A stretch of DNA of 64,000 nucleotides, from positions 186,001 through 250,000 of the forward strand of contig NZ_JAHFVL010000003.1 in NCBI RefSeq assembly GCF_018599185.1. The letters run 5' to 3'. The position numbers and the translations under genes are program-made. The stretch is from Rhodanobacter sp. LX-99. Its GTDB lineage: Bacteria > Pseudomonadota > Gammaproteobacteria > Xanthomonadales > Rhodanobacteraceae. The number at the start of each line of letters is the position of its first letter. The stretch's first letter is position 1. The notes beneath the pieces are model-generated. The model was not told the DNA's origin and searched no databases. It saw only the letters and a list, made by a program, of their open reading frames with translations. Positions 26,535-37,505 of this stretch are shown one piece after another.

Positions 26535-27242
26535 ATGACTATCCGACCCCTGCTCGCTCCCCTGCTCGGCCTCGGCCTGCTGCTCGGTACCCCGGCCGCG
26601 CCCGCCGCCACGCCCACCGCGTTCACCGCCACCTACGACGTGTCGCAGGCTGGCTCGCCGATGGGTCGGGCCACGGTGAGCCTGCGCGCGGCCGGCAACG
26701 GCGAGTGGATCTACAGCAAGGACGTCAAGGGCACCGGCGGACTGGCCGCCCTGCTCGGCGCCAGCGTCACGGAAAGCTCGCGCTTCCGCTGGAGAGGCGA
26801 CGTGCCCGAGGCGATCAGCTACGACTACCAGTTGCAGGCGGCGGTGAAGACCAAGCAGCGCCACATGGTGGTCGACTGGGCGAAAAAGCAGGTCGCCGTC
26901 GACGAGGGCAAGGGTCCGCAGACCTATCCGGCCAGTCCGGGCATGGTCGAGCGCAATACCCTCGCGCTGGCACTGGGCCTGGCCTTGCGCGACGGCAAGC
27001 AGCAGGTCGCGTTGCCGGTAGCGGTGCGCCAGGAAGTGCAGGTGCAGAACTTCAAGGTGACCGGCAAGGAAGCCATCACCGTTCCTGCCGGCAGCTTCGA
27101 CGCCGAACGGATCGACCGCACCGACGCCGACCGCGGCTTCAGCGCGTGGTACGCCCCCGACCGCTATCCGCTGCCGGTGAAACTGTCGCAGCACGACGGC
27201 GGCGACATGGTGATGGAGCTGGTGAGCTACAAAGCCGACTGA
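26535..27242 (+). CDS. DUF3108 periplasmic protein
   Basis: Protein of 235 residues. A signal peptide (MTIRPLLAPLLGLGLLLG, cut near APAA) is followed by a beta-rich body with FTATYDVSQAGSPMGRATVSL, RFRWRGDVPEAISYDYQ and KVTGKEAITVPAGSFDAERI, matching DUF3108. It starts 34 bp after purN and may be cotranscribed. In related genomes this gene also follows purN. Function unknown. Confidence 0.87.
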   Translation: MTIRPLLAPLLGLGLLLGTPAAPAATPTAFTATYDVSQAGSPMGRATVSLRAAGNGEWIYSKDVKGTGGLAALLGASVTESSRFRWRGDVPEAISYDYQLQAAVKTKQRHMVVDWAKKQVAVDEGKGPQTYPASPGMVERNTLALALGLALRDGKQQVALPVAVRQEVQVQNFKVTGKEAITVPAGSFDAERIDRTDADRGFSAWYAPDRYPLPVKLSQHDGGDMVMELVSYKAD

Positions 27243-27265
27243 GCTTTTCAGGCGCAACCAGCACG

Positions 27266-27292
27266 AAAAAGCCCGGCAATGCCGGGCTTTTT
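27266..27292. terminator. Bidirectional terminator between DUF3108 gene and murA
   Basis: The hairpin AAAAAGCCCGGC AAT GCCGGGCTTTTT has an A run on one side and a T run on the other, and lies between two convergent genes. It can end transcription from both strands. Confidence 0.93.
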
Positions 27293-27314
27293 GCCGTGCG
27301 CGATGCAGCGCCGA

Positions 27315-28985
<1,671 letters not shown>

Positions 28986-28992
28986 TTAAAAT

Positions 28993-29021
28993 GCGGATAT
29001 GCCATGGTAATGGAAATCCGC
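28993..29021. promoter_or_regulatory. Imperfect inverted repeat upstream of kdsD
   Basis: GCGGAT and ATCCGC form the outer arms and CCAT/ATGG the inner pairing, in the divergent ibaG-kdsD region about 95 bp ahead of the kdsD start. It may be an operator or a 5' leader hairpin; nothing identifies the binding protein. Confidence 0.3.
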
Positions 29022-29114
29022 TGGCGCAGAAATGACAGCGGTTCCAGATCGGCCCGAACGTGGCCGCCCGCCACGGCTACCCGGGCATTCGTCCCGCCCT
29101 TTCATCGAGCCCCC

Positions 29115-30125
29115 ATGAACGCACGCATCGCCCCACCCGCCCCGATCGACCTGAACCCGGACGCCATCACGCGCAGCGCGCGCACGGTGATCGCCACCGA
29201 AGCGGCCGCGGTCGAGGCGCTGGAGGCGCGGATCGGGCCGGCCTTCGTCGAAGCCTGCCGGCTGATCCTGGCCTGCAAGGGCCGCGTGGTGGTCAGCGGC
29301 ATGGGCAAGTCCGGGCATATCGGGCGCAAGATCGCCGCCACCCTGGCTTCCACCGGCACGCCGGCGTTCTTCGTGCACCCGGGCGAAGCCAGCCACGGCG
29401 ACCTCGGCATGATCCTGCCGCAGGACGTGGTGCTGGCGATCTCCTACTCCGGCGAGACCGACGAACTGCTGCTGATCCTGCCGGTGATCAAGCGCCAGGG
29501 CATCCCGCTGATCGCGATCACCGGCCGCCCCGGTTCCTCGCTGGCGACCCAGGCCGACGTGCACCTGGACGGCAGCATCTCCAACGAAGCCTGCCCGCTC
29601 GGCCTGGCGCCGACCACCAGCACCACCGTGGCGCTGGTGCTGGGCGACGCGCTGGCGATCGCGCTGCTGGAGGCGCGCGGCTTCACCTCGGACGACTTCG
29701 CCCGCTCGCATCCGGCCGGCGCGCTGGGCCGGCGCCTGCTGCTGCACATCGGCGACGTGATGCACACCGGCGACGACGTGCCGCGGGTCTCGCCCGACGC
29801 CAGCCTCACCGCGGCCCTGGTCGAGATGACCCGCAAGCACCTGGGCATGACCGCCGTGGTCGACGCCGAACAGCGCCTGCTGGGCGTGTTCACCGATGGC
29901 GACCTGCGCCGCGCGCTGGACGACGAGGGCGTGGACCTGCGCGGCGCCACCGTCGCGGAACTGATGACGCGTGGTCCGAAGACGATCGGCGCCGACAAGC
30001 TGGCGGCGGAAGCGGCGCAGCTGATGGAGAAGTACCAGATCCACGCGCTGCTGGTGGTCGACGACGAACAGCACGTGGTCGGCGCACTGAACATTCACGA
30101 TCTGCTCCGTGCGCGTGTCGTCTGA
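29115..30125 (+). CDS. kdsD: D-arabinose 5-phosphate isomerase
   Basis: Protein of 336 residues. A SIS sugar-isomerase domain comes first (VVVSGMGKSGHIGRKIAATLASTGTPAFFVHPGEASHGDLGM, AISYSGETDEL) and two CBS domains follow (DVMHTGDDVPRVSPDASLTAAL, LMTRGPKTIGADKLAAEAAQL). It makes arabinose 5-phosphate for Kdo. It starts the kdsD-kdsC-lptC-lptA-lptB-rpoN-hpf series. Confidence 0.96.
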   Translation: MNARIAPPAPIDLNPDAITRSARTVIATEAAAVEALEARIGPAFVEACRLILACKGRVVVSGMGKSGHIGRKIAATLASTGTPAFFVHPGEASHGDLGMILPQDVVLAISYSGETDELLLILPVIKRQGIPLIAITGRPGSSLATQADVHLDGSISNEACPLGLAPTTSTTVALVLGDALAIALLEARGFTSDDFARSHPAGALGRRLLLHIGDVMHTGDDVPRVSPDASLTAALVEMTRKHLGMTAVVDAEQRLLGVFTDGDLRRALDDEGVDLRGATVAELMTRGPKTIGADKLAAEAAQLMEKYQIHALLVVDDEQHVVGALNIHDLLRARVV

Positions 30126-30145
30126 TTCGTCTCGACGAATCAGAC
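30120..30145. promoter_or_regulatory. Perfect 12-bp inverted repeat over the kdsD stop
   Basis: The arms GTCTGATTCGTC and GACGAATCAGAC are separated by two bases, and the stop codon of kdsD lies inside the left arm. No T run follows, so it is not a standard terminator. It may be an RNA-processing hairpin or a protein site. Confidence 0.55.
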
Positions 30146-30191
30146 AAATCAAATACGCTGCTCTTGATCCTGCTCTCCCAGAATCCCGCCC

Positions 30192-30740
30192 GTGCCCACC
30201 AACTACCTCGCCGATCTCCCCGCCGATCTCCTGACCCGCGCCGCGAAAATCCGCCTGGCGGTGTTCGACGTGGACGGCACGCTGACCGACGGGCGCCTGT
30301 GGTACGCCGAGGACGGCCGCGAGACCAAGGTGTTCCACGTGCACGACGGCCTCGGCCTGAAACGGCTGCAGGCGAACGGCGTGCAGGTCGCCATCATCAC
30401 CGCGCGGATCAGCCACCCGGTCGCGCTGCGTGCCGAGGAACTGGACATCGCCCACGTCTACCAGGGCCAGAGCGACAAGCGCGCCTGCCTGCGGGAATTG
30501 CTCGATGCGTTGAACCTCGCCCCCGAACAGGCCGCCTTCACCGGCGACGACCTGCCCGACTTGCCGCCGATGCGCCTCGCCGGGCTGGCCGTGGCGGTGG
30601 CGAACGCGCACCCGTGGGTAGCCGAGGCGGCGCACTGGCAGACCGCACGGAGCGGCGGCATGGGCGCGGCGCGCGAGGTCTGCGACCTGATCCTGCACGC
30701 CCAGGGCAAGGGCGACGCGGAGCGGGAGCGCTGGCAGTGA
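30192..30740 (+). CDS. kdsC: 3-deoxy-D-manno-octulosonate 8-phosphate phosphatase
   Basis: Protein of 182 residues with a GTG start at 30192. HAD motifs are clear: FDVDGTLTDG (nucleophile and acid Asp), ITARISHPV (motif II), and FTGDDLPDLPPM (motif IV), with the KVFHVHDGLGLKRL segment of KdsC. It dephosphorylates Kdo-8-P. The gene overlaps lptC by four bases (GTGA). Confidence 0.96.
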   Translation: MPTNYLADLPADLLTRAAKIRLAVFDVDGTLTDGRLWYAEDGRETKVFHVHDGLGLKRLQANGVQVAIITARISHPVALRAEELDIAHVYQGQSDKRACLRELLDALNLAPEQAAFTGDDLPDLPPMRLAGLAVAVANAHPWVAEAAHWQTARSGGMGAAREVCDLILHAQGKGDAERERWQ

Positions 30741-31339
30741 GCCTTCGCCGCTACCTGCGCGACCGGCGCCTGCCGGCCGCGACCATCGCCATCGCGCTCG
30801 CCGCGGGCGTGGCCCAGCTGCTGTTGTGGTGGTTCGGGCCGGCACCGAAGACCAGCGACTTCGTCGGTCCGCCGCGCTCCAGCTACACCCTCTCCGACGC
30901 CCGGATGACCGAATTCAACGCCGCGGGCCAGCCCAGCTTCCGCCTGCAGTCGCCGCACCTGGAACGCCGCGAGGGCGACGACTCGCTCTACCTCAATTCG
31001 CCCACCTTCCAGTTGCCGGCCAGGCAGGCCGGCGTGCCGGACTGGCAGGGCGAATCGCTGTATGGCTGGGTCAACAAGGATGGCAGCCTGCTCAAGCTGC
31101 AGGGCCCGGTGACCATGCACCGGCCGGCATTCGGCAGCACGCCGGCCACCGAGATGCATACCTCCGACGTCACCGCCTGGCCGAAGGAAAACCGCCTGGA
31201 GACCGCCGCGCCGGCACGGATCGTTCAAGGAGCATCTACAATCAGCGGGGTCGGCATGCGCGCCAACCTCACCAACAAGCACCTGGAGTTGCTCGATGAT
31301 GTCCACAGCACGTTCATGCCAGCCAAGCCGGGCCGTTAA
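30737..31339 (+). CDS. lptC: LPS export protein LptC
   Basis: Protein of 200 residues with a GTG start overlapping the kdsC stop. One N-terminal membrane helix (PAATIAIALAAGVAQLLLWW) is followed by a periplasmic beta-jellyroll with YTLSDARMTEFNAAGQPSFRLQSPHLERR and TEMHTSDVTAWPKENRLETAAPARI. It anchors in the inner membrane with LptBFG and passes LPS to LptA. The 3' end overlaps lptA by 44 nt. Confidence 0.93.
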   Translation: MSLRRYLRDRRLPAATIAIALAAGVAQLLLWWFGPAPKTSDFVGPPRSSYTLSDARMTEFNAAGQPSFRLQSPHLERREGDDSLYLNSPTFQLPARQAGVPDWQGESLYGWVNKDGSLLKLQGPVTMHRPAFGSTPATEMHTSDVTAWPKENRLETAAPARIVQGASTISGVGMRANLTNKHLELLDDVHSTFMPAKPGR

Positions 31340-31910
31340 GCTCGCGGTCCTGGGCCTTGGACTGGCCATGCTGCAACCCGCGCTTGCCCGCAAGGATGAC
31401 CGCCAGAAGCCGGCGAACATCGCAGCGAAATCATTCGACGCAACCCAGCAAGACAACGGCGTCATCCACTACAAGGGCAACGTGCTGCTCACCCAGGGCA
31501 CCCTGAAGGCAACCGGCGCGCTGGCCACCGCTTACCTGGACGCGGACAACAGCGTCACGCGGGTCGTCATCACCGGCACGCCGGCGCACATCGAACAGCT
31601 CGATGACAGCGGCAACCTGATGCAGGGCGACGCCACCGCGATCGACTACGACAACGTCAAGCAGGTCGCCGTGCTGACCGGCAATGCATCGGTCAAGCAG
31701 AAAGGCCGCGGCGAAGCCCAGGGCGACAAGCTGACCTACAACACCCAGACCAGCCAGATGACCGGCGAGAGCAGCGGCGACGGCATGGTGCACATGACCT
31801 TCCAGCCCAGGCCGAAACCGGCCACGCCGGCCGCATCCTCAACTACGCCGGCCTCCGTCTCGCCGGCCCCGGCGCAAAGCAGTCCGGCCCCAGCGCAGGA
31901 ACAACCCTGA
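31296..31910 (+). CDS. lptA: LPS export bridge protein LptA
   Basis: Protein of 204 residues. A signal peptide (hydrophobic [16 protein letters not shown], cleaved after ALA) is followed by the OstA/LptA jellyroll ([47 protein letters not shown]). A C-terminal Pro/Ala/Ser tail of about 35 residues is unusual in length. The start is one of two adjacent ATGs (31296 or 31299) with a GGAG upstream. It forms the periplasmic bridge for LPS transport. Confidence 0.93.
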   Translation: MMSTARSCQPSRAVKLAVLGLGLAMLQPALARKDDRQKPANIAAKSFDATQQDNGVIHYKGNVLLTQGTLKATGALATAYLDADNSVTRVVITGTPAHIEQLDDSGNLMQGDATAIDYDNVKQVAVLTGNASVKQKGRGEAQGDKLTYNTQTSQMTGESSGDGMVHMTFQPRPKPATPAASSTTPASVSPAPAQSSPAPAQEQP

Positions 31911-31911
31911 C

Positions 31912-32631
<720 letters not shown>

Positions 32632-32728
32632 ATTGCCTGTCGCGTCCGCTTCTGCCGCGAACCGCAGCTATGGCCGCACCTGCGGGCACGCGTTACGATG
32701 GTGGCGACCCCCATTCGACCCGGCTGGC

Positions 32729-34186
32729 ATGAAACCTGCGCTACAGTTTCGCCTCCACCAGCAGCTGACCCTGACGCCGCAATTGCAGCAGGCGATACGC
32801 TTGCTGCAACTGTCGCAACTGGAGCTGGAAGCCGAACTGCGGCAGATCGCCGAGAGCAACCCCCTGCTGGAGTTCGCCGAGGAAGTCGAGGACGACGAGG
32901 CGACCGAGAGCGTCGAGGCCGAAAGCGAATACCCCAGCGTCGAGGCGGTCGCCGCCAGCAGCAGTGATGACGGCGACGCCGGCGACTGGTCGGACGGCGG
33001 TGGCGTGGCCGAAACGCCGATCGACTTCTCCAGCAACAGCGGGGGCAACGGCAGCAGCGGTTCGCGCGGCGACGACGATTTCGAGCCGCAGAACGCCGCG
33101 CCGGAAACGCTGCAGCAGCACCTGCTGTGGCAGCTCAACCTGGCCTCGTTCAATCCGCGCCAACACCTGATCGCCACCGTGCTGATCGACGCGCTCAATC
33201 CCGCCGGCTACCTGGGCGAAGGGCTGGAGGCGGTGCTCGCCGCCCTGCCCGCCGACTTCAACGCCAGCGTCGAGGAGGTCGAGGCCGTGCGCCGCCGGCT
33301 GCAGGGCTTCGACCCCACCGGCGTGGGCAGCCTCGACCTGCGCGACTGCCTGCGCGTGCAGTTGGAGCAGTTCGACCCGGATACGCCGCAGCGCGATCTG
33401 GCGCTGCGCATCGTCGACGCCGAACTCGACCTGCTCGCGCGCAACGACATCGCCCGACTGGCGCGGCGCCTGCGCGCCAGCGAGGACGACGTGGCCGCGG
33501 CCGCCGTGCTGATCCGCAGCCTCGACCCGCGCCCCGGCGCGGCGCTCGACGCCACCCCGGTGGAATACGTGGCGCCGGACGTCTACGCGCTGCGCGACGG
33601 CAGCCGCTGGCGGGTCAGCCTGAACCCGGACGCGCAACCGCGGCTGGGCCTGAACCAGCACTACTGCGGCCTGATCGCCCAGGCCCGCGGCGAGGATGCC
33701 AGCTGGATGCGCGGCCAGCTGCAGGAGGCGCGCTGGCTGATCAAGAGCCTGGAGTCGCGCGCCGAGACCCTGCTCAAGGTCGCCGAGGCGATCGTGCGGC
33801 GGCAGAGCGCGTTCCTCGACTACGGCCCCGAAGCCATGCACCCGCTGGTGCTGCGCGAGGTGGCCGAGGAAGTGGGCATGCACGAATCCACCATTTCCCG
33901 CGTCACCACCCGCAAGTACATGCACACCCCGCGCGGCACGTTCGAGCTGAAATACTTCTTTTCCAGCGGTGTTTCCACCGAGGACGGCGGCAGCGCCTCG
34001 GCCACTGCGATCCAGGCCATGCTGCGCAAGCTGATCGAGTCCGAGGACGTGCGCAAGCCGTTGTCCGACCTGGCGATCGCCGAGGAACTGCAGCGCAAGG
34101 GCATCCAGGTCGCCCGCCGCACCGTCGCCAAATACCGGGAAGGGCTGCGCATTCCCACGTCCAGCGAACGCCAGCGCGCGGGCTGA
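32729..34186 (+). CDS. rpoN: RNA polymerase sigma-54 factor
   Basis: Protein of 485 residues. Region I begins MKPALQFRLHQQLTLTPQLQQAIRLLQLS (glutamine- and leucine-rich, enhancer-responsive). An acidic, serine/glycine-rich region II (about 50-120) follows, then the core-binding domain, the helix-turn-helix VGMHESTISRVTTRKYMHTPRG and the RpoN box ARRTVAKYRE. It directs transcription from -24/-12 promoters. The start at 32729 gives the classical N-terminus. It lies between lptB and hpf as in enterobacteria. Confidence 0.97.
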   Translation: MKPALQFRLHQQLTLTPQLQQAIRLLQLSQLELEAELRQIAESNPLLEFAEEVEDDEATESVEAESEYPSVEAVAASSSDDGDAGDWSDGGGVAETPIDFSSNSGGNGSSGSRGDDDFEPQNAAPETLQQHLLWQLNLASFNPRQHLIATVLIDALNPAGYLGEGLEAVLAALPADFNASVEEVEAVRRRLQGFDPTGVGSLDLRDCLRVQLEQFDPDTPQRDLALRIVDAELDLLARNDIARLARRLRASEDDVAAAAVLIRSLDPRPGAALDATPVEYVAPDVYALRDGSRWRVSLNPDAQPRLGLNQHYCGLIAQARGEDASWMRGQLQEARWLIKSLESRAETLLKVAEAIVRRQSAFLDYGPEAMHPLVLREVAEEVGMHESTISRVTTRKYMHTPRGTFELKYFFSSGVSTEDGGSASATAIQAMLRKLIESEDVRKPLSDLAIAEELQRKGIQVARRTVAKYREGLRIPTSSERQRAG

Positions 34187-34334
34187 TTGTCGCCGGGGAC
34201 ACCCACGGGAACTTGGTTAACGGAAAAGCGCTCCCATACCTGCTAGTAGAGTGATTGACGATGTGCCCGGCCCCCGGGCCGGGTACGTCCACCCCGCCGC
34301 GAAAGCGGCACTGCACCACCAGAGGAGGCGCCCC

Positions 34335-34658
34335 ATGCAATTCCAACTCAGCGGCCAGCAGATTGAAGTCACCCCGGCCCTGCGCGACCACGCCACCGCC
34401 AAGCTCGACCGCCTCACCCGCCTCGACGACAAATTGAAGAGCCTCGCGATCGTGCTGTCGGTCGACAAGCTGCAGCACCGCGCGGATGGCACCCTGGGCG
34501 TCGTCGGCGCCACTCTGCACGCCGAGGCTACCGAGGCCGACATGTACGCCTCCCTCGACGTGCTGTTCGACAAACTGGTCGCCCAGTTGCGCAAGTACCG
34601 TGAAAAGGTCGCCGACAAACACCAGCGCGAAGCGCGCGAAGAGCGCCAGTACGGCTGA
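34335..34658 (+). CDS. hpf: Ribosome hibernation promoting factor HPF (short)
   Basis: Protein of 107 residues starting MQFQLSGQQIEVTPALRDHATAKLDRL, with a strong AGAGGAGG ribosome site. The beta-alpha-beta core with ADMYASLDVLFDKLVAQLRKYREKV matches short HPF/YfiA. It binds the 30S decoding region and dimerises or inactivates ribosomes in stationary phase. A terminator follows. Confidence 0.95.
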   Translation: MQFQLSGQQIEVTPALRDHATAKLDRLTRLDDKLKSLAIVLSVDKLQHRADGTLGVVGATLHAEATEADMYASLDVLFDKLVAQLRKYREKVADKHQREAREERQYG

Positions 34659-34681
34659 TTCCGGCCGCGTCCGGCCGATCG

Positions 34682-34711
34682 CGGCCCGCCCGTTCCGGGG
34701 CGGGCCGTTTT
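34682..34711 (+). terminator. Terminator after hpf
   Basis: The GC-rich stem CGGCCCGCCC / GGGCGGGCCG with a six-base loop is followed by TTTT. It separates the lpt-rpoN-hpf unit from the hprK unit. Confidence 0.85.
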
Positions 34712-34807
34712 CCGCTCTGAACACGCGTATCCGTCCAAGCTGGCACAATGGCCATGCTGCCGCAAAGGCCCGTCGGGCCCCGACATGCGGCGCAAAGGAC
34801 CCAAGGT

Positions 34808-35758
34808 TTGGACCGGATCAGCGCGCGACAACTCTACGATGGCGTCCACGAACGCATGGCCCTGCGCTGGGTATCCGGCATGCGCGGGGAGTCGCGCGTG
34901 CTCGAGCCTGGCGTGGCGCAGGCGCGCCGGCCGTCGCTGATCGGCTACCTCAACGTCATCTATCCGAACAAGATCCAGATCATCGGCTCGGAGGAGCTGA
35001 ACTTCCTCGACGGGCTGGACTCGCGCCAGCGCTGGGAGGTGATGCACAAGATCGCCGCCTACCAGCCGGTGGCGCTGATCGTGACCAAGGACCAGACCGT
35101 GCCGGCCGACCTGCGCGAGGTCGCCGAGGAAACCAACACGCCACTGTGGATCAGCCCCAAGCGCGGCCACGAACTGCTGACCTACCTGCAGTACCACCTG
35201 GCGCGCATGCTGGCGGCCAAGACCACCCTGCACGGCGTGTTCCTGGAAGTGTTCTCGATCGGCGTGCTGATCACCGGCGAGGCCGGCTCCGGCAAGAGCG
35301 AGCTGGCGCTGGAACTGATCAGCCGCGGCCACCGGCTGGTCGCCGACGACGCCACCGAATTCACCCTGATCGCGCCGGACGTGATCGACGGCAGCTGCCC
35401 CGAGCTGCTGCAGGACCTGCTGGAAGTGCGCGGGCTGGGCGTGCTCAACGTGCGCGAGATGTTCGGCCACATGTCGGTCAAGACGTCCAAGTACCTGCGC
35501 CTGGTGGTCCACCTCAAGCCGCTGCGCGACGGCGAGGAGACCGACGCGCTGACCCGTCTCACCGGCGACATCGGCCACCGCGAGATATTCGACGTGCAGG
35601 TGCCGATGATCACCCTCCCGGTGGCCTCGGGCCGCAACCTGGCGGTGCTGGTCGAAGCCGCCGTGCGCAGCCACGCGCTGAAGAGCAAGGGCATCGACCC
35701 GGCACAGACCTTCATCGACCGCCAGGCGCACCAGTTGCGCCGGCTGCCCCCATGGTGA
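34808..35758 (+). CDS. hprK: HPr kinase/phosphorylase
   Basis: Protein of 316 residues with a TTG start at 34808. An AAAGGA element is at the right distance and the length equals the usual family size; an in-frame ATG at 34748 has no ribosome site. The N-terminal domain has [13 protein letters not shown]. The P-loop kinase domain has GEAGSGKS (157-164), the signature [14 protein letters not shown] and TDALTRL. It phosphorylates HPr at Ser46 and removes that phosphate. It replaces ptsN at this position relative to E. coli. RapZ follows after 4 bp. Confidence 0.93.
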   Translation: MDRISARQLYDGVHERMALRWVSGMRGESRVLEPGVAQARRPSLIGYLNVIYPNKIQIIGSEELNFLDGLDSRQRWEVMHKIAAYQPVALIVTKDQTVPADLREVAEETNTPLWISPKRGHELLTYLQYHLARMLAAKTTLHGVFLEVFSIGVLITGEAGSGKSELALELISRGHRLVADDATEFTLIAPDVIDGSCPELLQDLLEVRGLGVLNVREMFGHMSVKTSKYLRLVVHLKPLRDGEETDALTRLTGDIGHREIFDVQVPMITLPVASGRNLAVLVEAAVRSHALKSKGIDPAQTFIDRQAHQLRRLPPW

Positions 35759-35762
35759 ATGC

Positions 35763-36668
35763 ATGAGCGACAACCACACATCCCCCAATCCGCTGGTCGA
35801 CCCGCACGAGATCCACCTGATCGTGCTCACCGGCATGTCCGGCGGCGGCAAGACGGTGGCGCTGCGCGCGCTGGAGGACCTGGAGTTCTACTGCGTCGAC
35901 AACCTGCCCTCGGTGCTGCTGCCGCAACTGGTCAACGCAGCCACCAGCGGCGACCGCCGCGGCCGGCCGCGGCGCATCGCCGTGGGCGTGGACGTGCGCA
36001 ACCGCGGCACCGATTTCGCGCACATGCCGACCGTGCTGTCGGAACTGGCCGCCGCCGGCGTGCAGGTGCACCTGATTTTTCTGGACTGCCGCGACGAAGT
36101 GCTGATCAAGCGCTATTCGGAAACCCGCCGGCGCCATCCGCTGGCCATCCGCGGCGTGTCGCTGGCCGACGCGATCGTCGAGGAGCGCCGGCTGCTGCGC
36201 CCGCTGATGGCGATCGCCGAGAAGGTGATCGACTCCAGCGAGCTCAACGTGCACCAGCTGCGCCGGCTGGTCGCCACCGGCTACGCGCAGGCCACCGAGG
36301 GGCTGACCCTGATGTTCCAGTCGTTCGCGTTCAAGCGCGGGCTGCCGCTGGACGCGGACTTCGTGTTCGACGCGCGCTGCCTGCCTAATCCGCACTGGCA
36401 CCCGCACCTGCGCCCGCTGTCGGGCAAGGACGCGCCGGTGCGCGAATTCCTCGAGGCGGAACCGCTGGTCGGCGAATACTTCGCCGACACCGCGCGCTGG
36501 CTGGACGCCTGGCTGCCGCGCTTCGAACAGGACGACCGCAGCTACGTGACCATCTCGATCGGCTGTACCGGCGGCCGCCATCGTTCGGTCTACCTGGTCG
36601 AGAAGCTCGCCGCGCACTACCGCGGCCGTCGCGAAGGCGTGCTCACCTTCCACCGCGAGCTGGAGTGA
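35763..36668 (+). CDS. rapZ: RNase adapter protein RapZ
   Basis: Protein of 301 residues. A Walker A GMSGGGKT (24-31), then the YvcJ/RapZ landmarks LEDLEFYCVDNLPSVLLP and a C-terminal RNA/metabolite-binding domain with FVFDARCLPNPHW and SIGCTGGRHRSVYLVEKL. In E. coli RapZ delivers the small RNA GlmZ to RNase E to control glucosamine synthesis. It lies between hprK and the EIIA gene, as in many proteobacteria. Confidence 0.96.
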   Translation: MSDNHTSPNPLVDPHEIHLIVLTGMSGGGKTVALRALEDLEFYCVDNLPSVLLPQLVNAATSGDRRGRPRRIAVGVDVRNRGTDFAHMPTVLSELAAAGVQVHLIFLDCRDEVLIKRYSETRRRHPLAIRGVSLADAIVEERRLLRPLMAIAEKVIDSSELNVHQLRRLVATGYAQATEGLTLMFQSFAFKRGLPLDADFVFDARCLPNPHWHPHLRPLSGKDAPVREFLEAEPLVGEYFADTARWLDAWLPRFEQDDRSYVTISIGCTGGRHRSVYLVEKLAAHYRGRREGVLTFHRELE

Positions 36669-36705
36669 CCATGACGACCCCCGCAAACACCTCGGGTCGC
36701 CGGCC

Positions 36706-37098
36706 ATGAGCGTCGGCGTGCTGCTGATGACCCACGAGGCGGTCGGCCACGCGCTGATCTCCGCCGCGCATCACGTGATGCCGAAGCTGCCGCTGCAGGT
36801 GGCCGCTGTGGAAGTGCCGCCCAGCGCCGACCCGGACGTGATGCGCACACTTACCGCACATCACGCGCGCGAACTCGACCAGGGCGACGGCGTACTGATC
36901 CTGGCCGACCTGTACGGCGCCACGCCGTGCAACATCGGCCTGTCGCTGGGCGCGCTCGGCGTACATCTTCGCTGCGTCTCCGGCCTCAACCTGCCGATGC
37001 TGCTGCGCGTACTCAACTATGCGGAAAAACCACTCGACGAACTGGCCGAGATCGCGGCCAGCGGTGGCCGCGGGGGAATCTTCATCGACCATGCGTGA
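36706..37098 (+). CDS. PTS EIIA component, mannose family
   Basis: Protein of 130 residues matching the ManX EIIA domain: VGVLLMTHEAVGHAL, with phosphorylatable His10, and a C-terminal GGRGGIFIDHA. The subunit stands alone, without EIIB, EIIC or EIID partners here. It overlaps ptsH by eight bases. It is likely a regulatory phosphate acceptor in a permease-less PTS. Confidence 0.92.
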   Translation: MSVGVLLMTHEAVGHALISAAHHVMPKLPLQVAAVEVPPSADPDVMRTLTAHHARELDQGDGVLILADLYGATPCNIGLSLGALGVHLRCVSGLNLPMLLRVLNYAEKPLDELAEIAASGGRGGIFIDHA

Positions 37099-37360
37099 GC
37101 AAGACATCGTCATCACCAACAAGCTGGGGCTGCACGCCCGCGCCTCGGCCAAGCTGGTGCAACTGGTACAGGGCTTCAAATCCACCGTGTGGCTGGTCAG
37201 CAAGGGCCGCGAGGTCAACGCGCAAAGCATCATGGGCGTGATGATGCTGGCCGCCGGGCTCGGCAGCCCGCTGACCGTTCGCGCCGACGGGCCGGACGAG
37301 GAATCCGCGCTGGCCGCCGTGGTTCAGCTGTTCGAGCGCAAGTTCGACGAGGGAGCATGA
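37091..37360 (+). CDS. ptsH: Phosphocarrier protein HPr
   Basis: Protein of 89 residues. His15 lies in LGLHARASA, the site phosphorylated by enzyme I. Ser46 lies in NAQSIMGVMML, the site of HprK. It carries phosphate between PtsI and EIIA and is the HprK target. Its coding region is followed by a 145-bp gap with a large repeat before ptsI. Confidence 0.96.
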   Translation: MREQDIVITNKLGLHARASAKLVQLVQGFKSTVWLVSKGREVNAQSIMGVMMLAAGLGSPLTVRADGPDEESALAAVVQLFERKFDEGA

Positions 37361-37367
37361 CTGGTAT

Positions 37368-37488
37368 GGGAGTCGGGAGTCGGGAATCGGGAATCGGCAA
37401 AGCCGGCAGCATGAAGCTGGCGGTGAACCGCCATTCCGTGCGCGCGCTGCTTCTGCCGATTCCCGATTCCCGACTCCCGATTCCCGGC
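37368..37488. repeat. Inverted GGGA(A/G)TC tandem-unit element (ptsH/ptsI gap)
   Basis: The left arm (37368-37400) is built from GGGAGTC and GGGAATC units. The right arm (37455-37488) is its reverse complement with only one or two mismatches over about 33 bp. The loop is 54 nt. It occupies most of the gap and could fold into a very stable RNA hairpin ahead of ptsI. Confidence 0.88.
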
Positions 37489-37505
37489 CCTGCAAGGAGC
37501 CGCCT

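Noticed and set aside
34262..34284. Terminator after rpoN (CCGGCCCCCGGGCCGG)
   Set aside because: It is a GC palindrome without a T run and lies inside the likely rpoN-hpf transcript.
34734..34752. Sigma-54 promoter ahead of hprK (TGGCAC...TGC)
   Set aside because: The GG-to-GC spacing is two bases too long for a -24/-12 promoter.
34748..34810. ATG start for hprK at 34748
   Set aside because: No ribosome site, and the length would exceed the family norm; the TTG at 34808 has AAAGGA in place and gives 316 residues.
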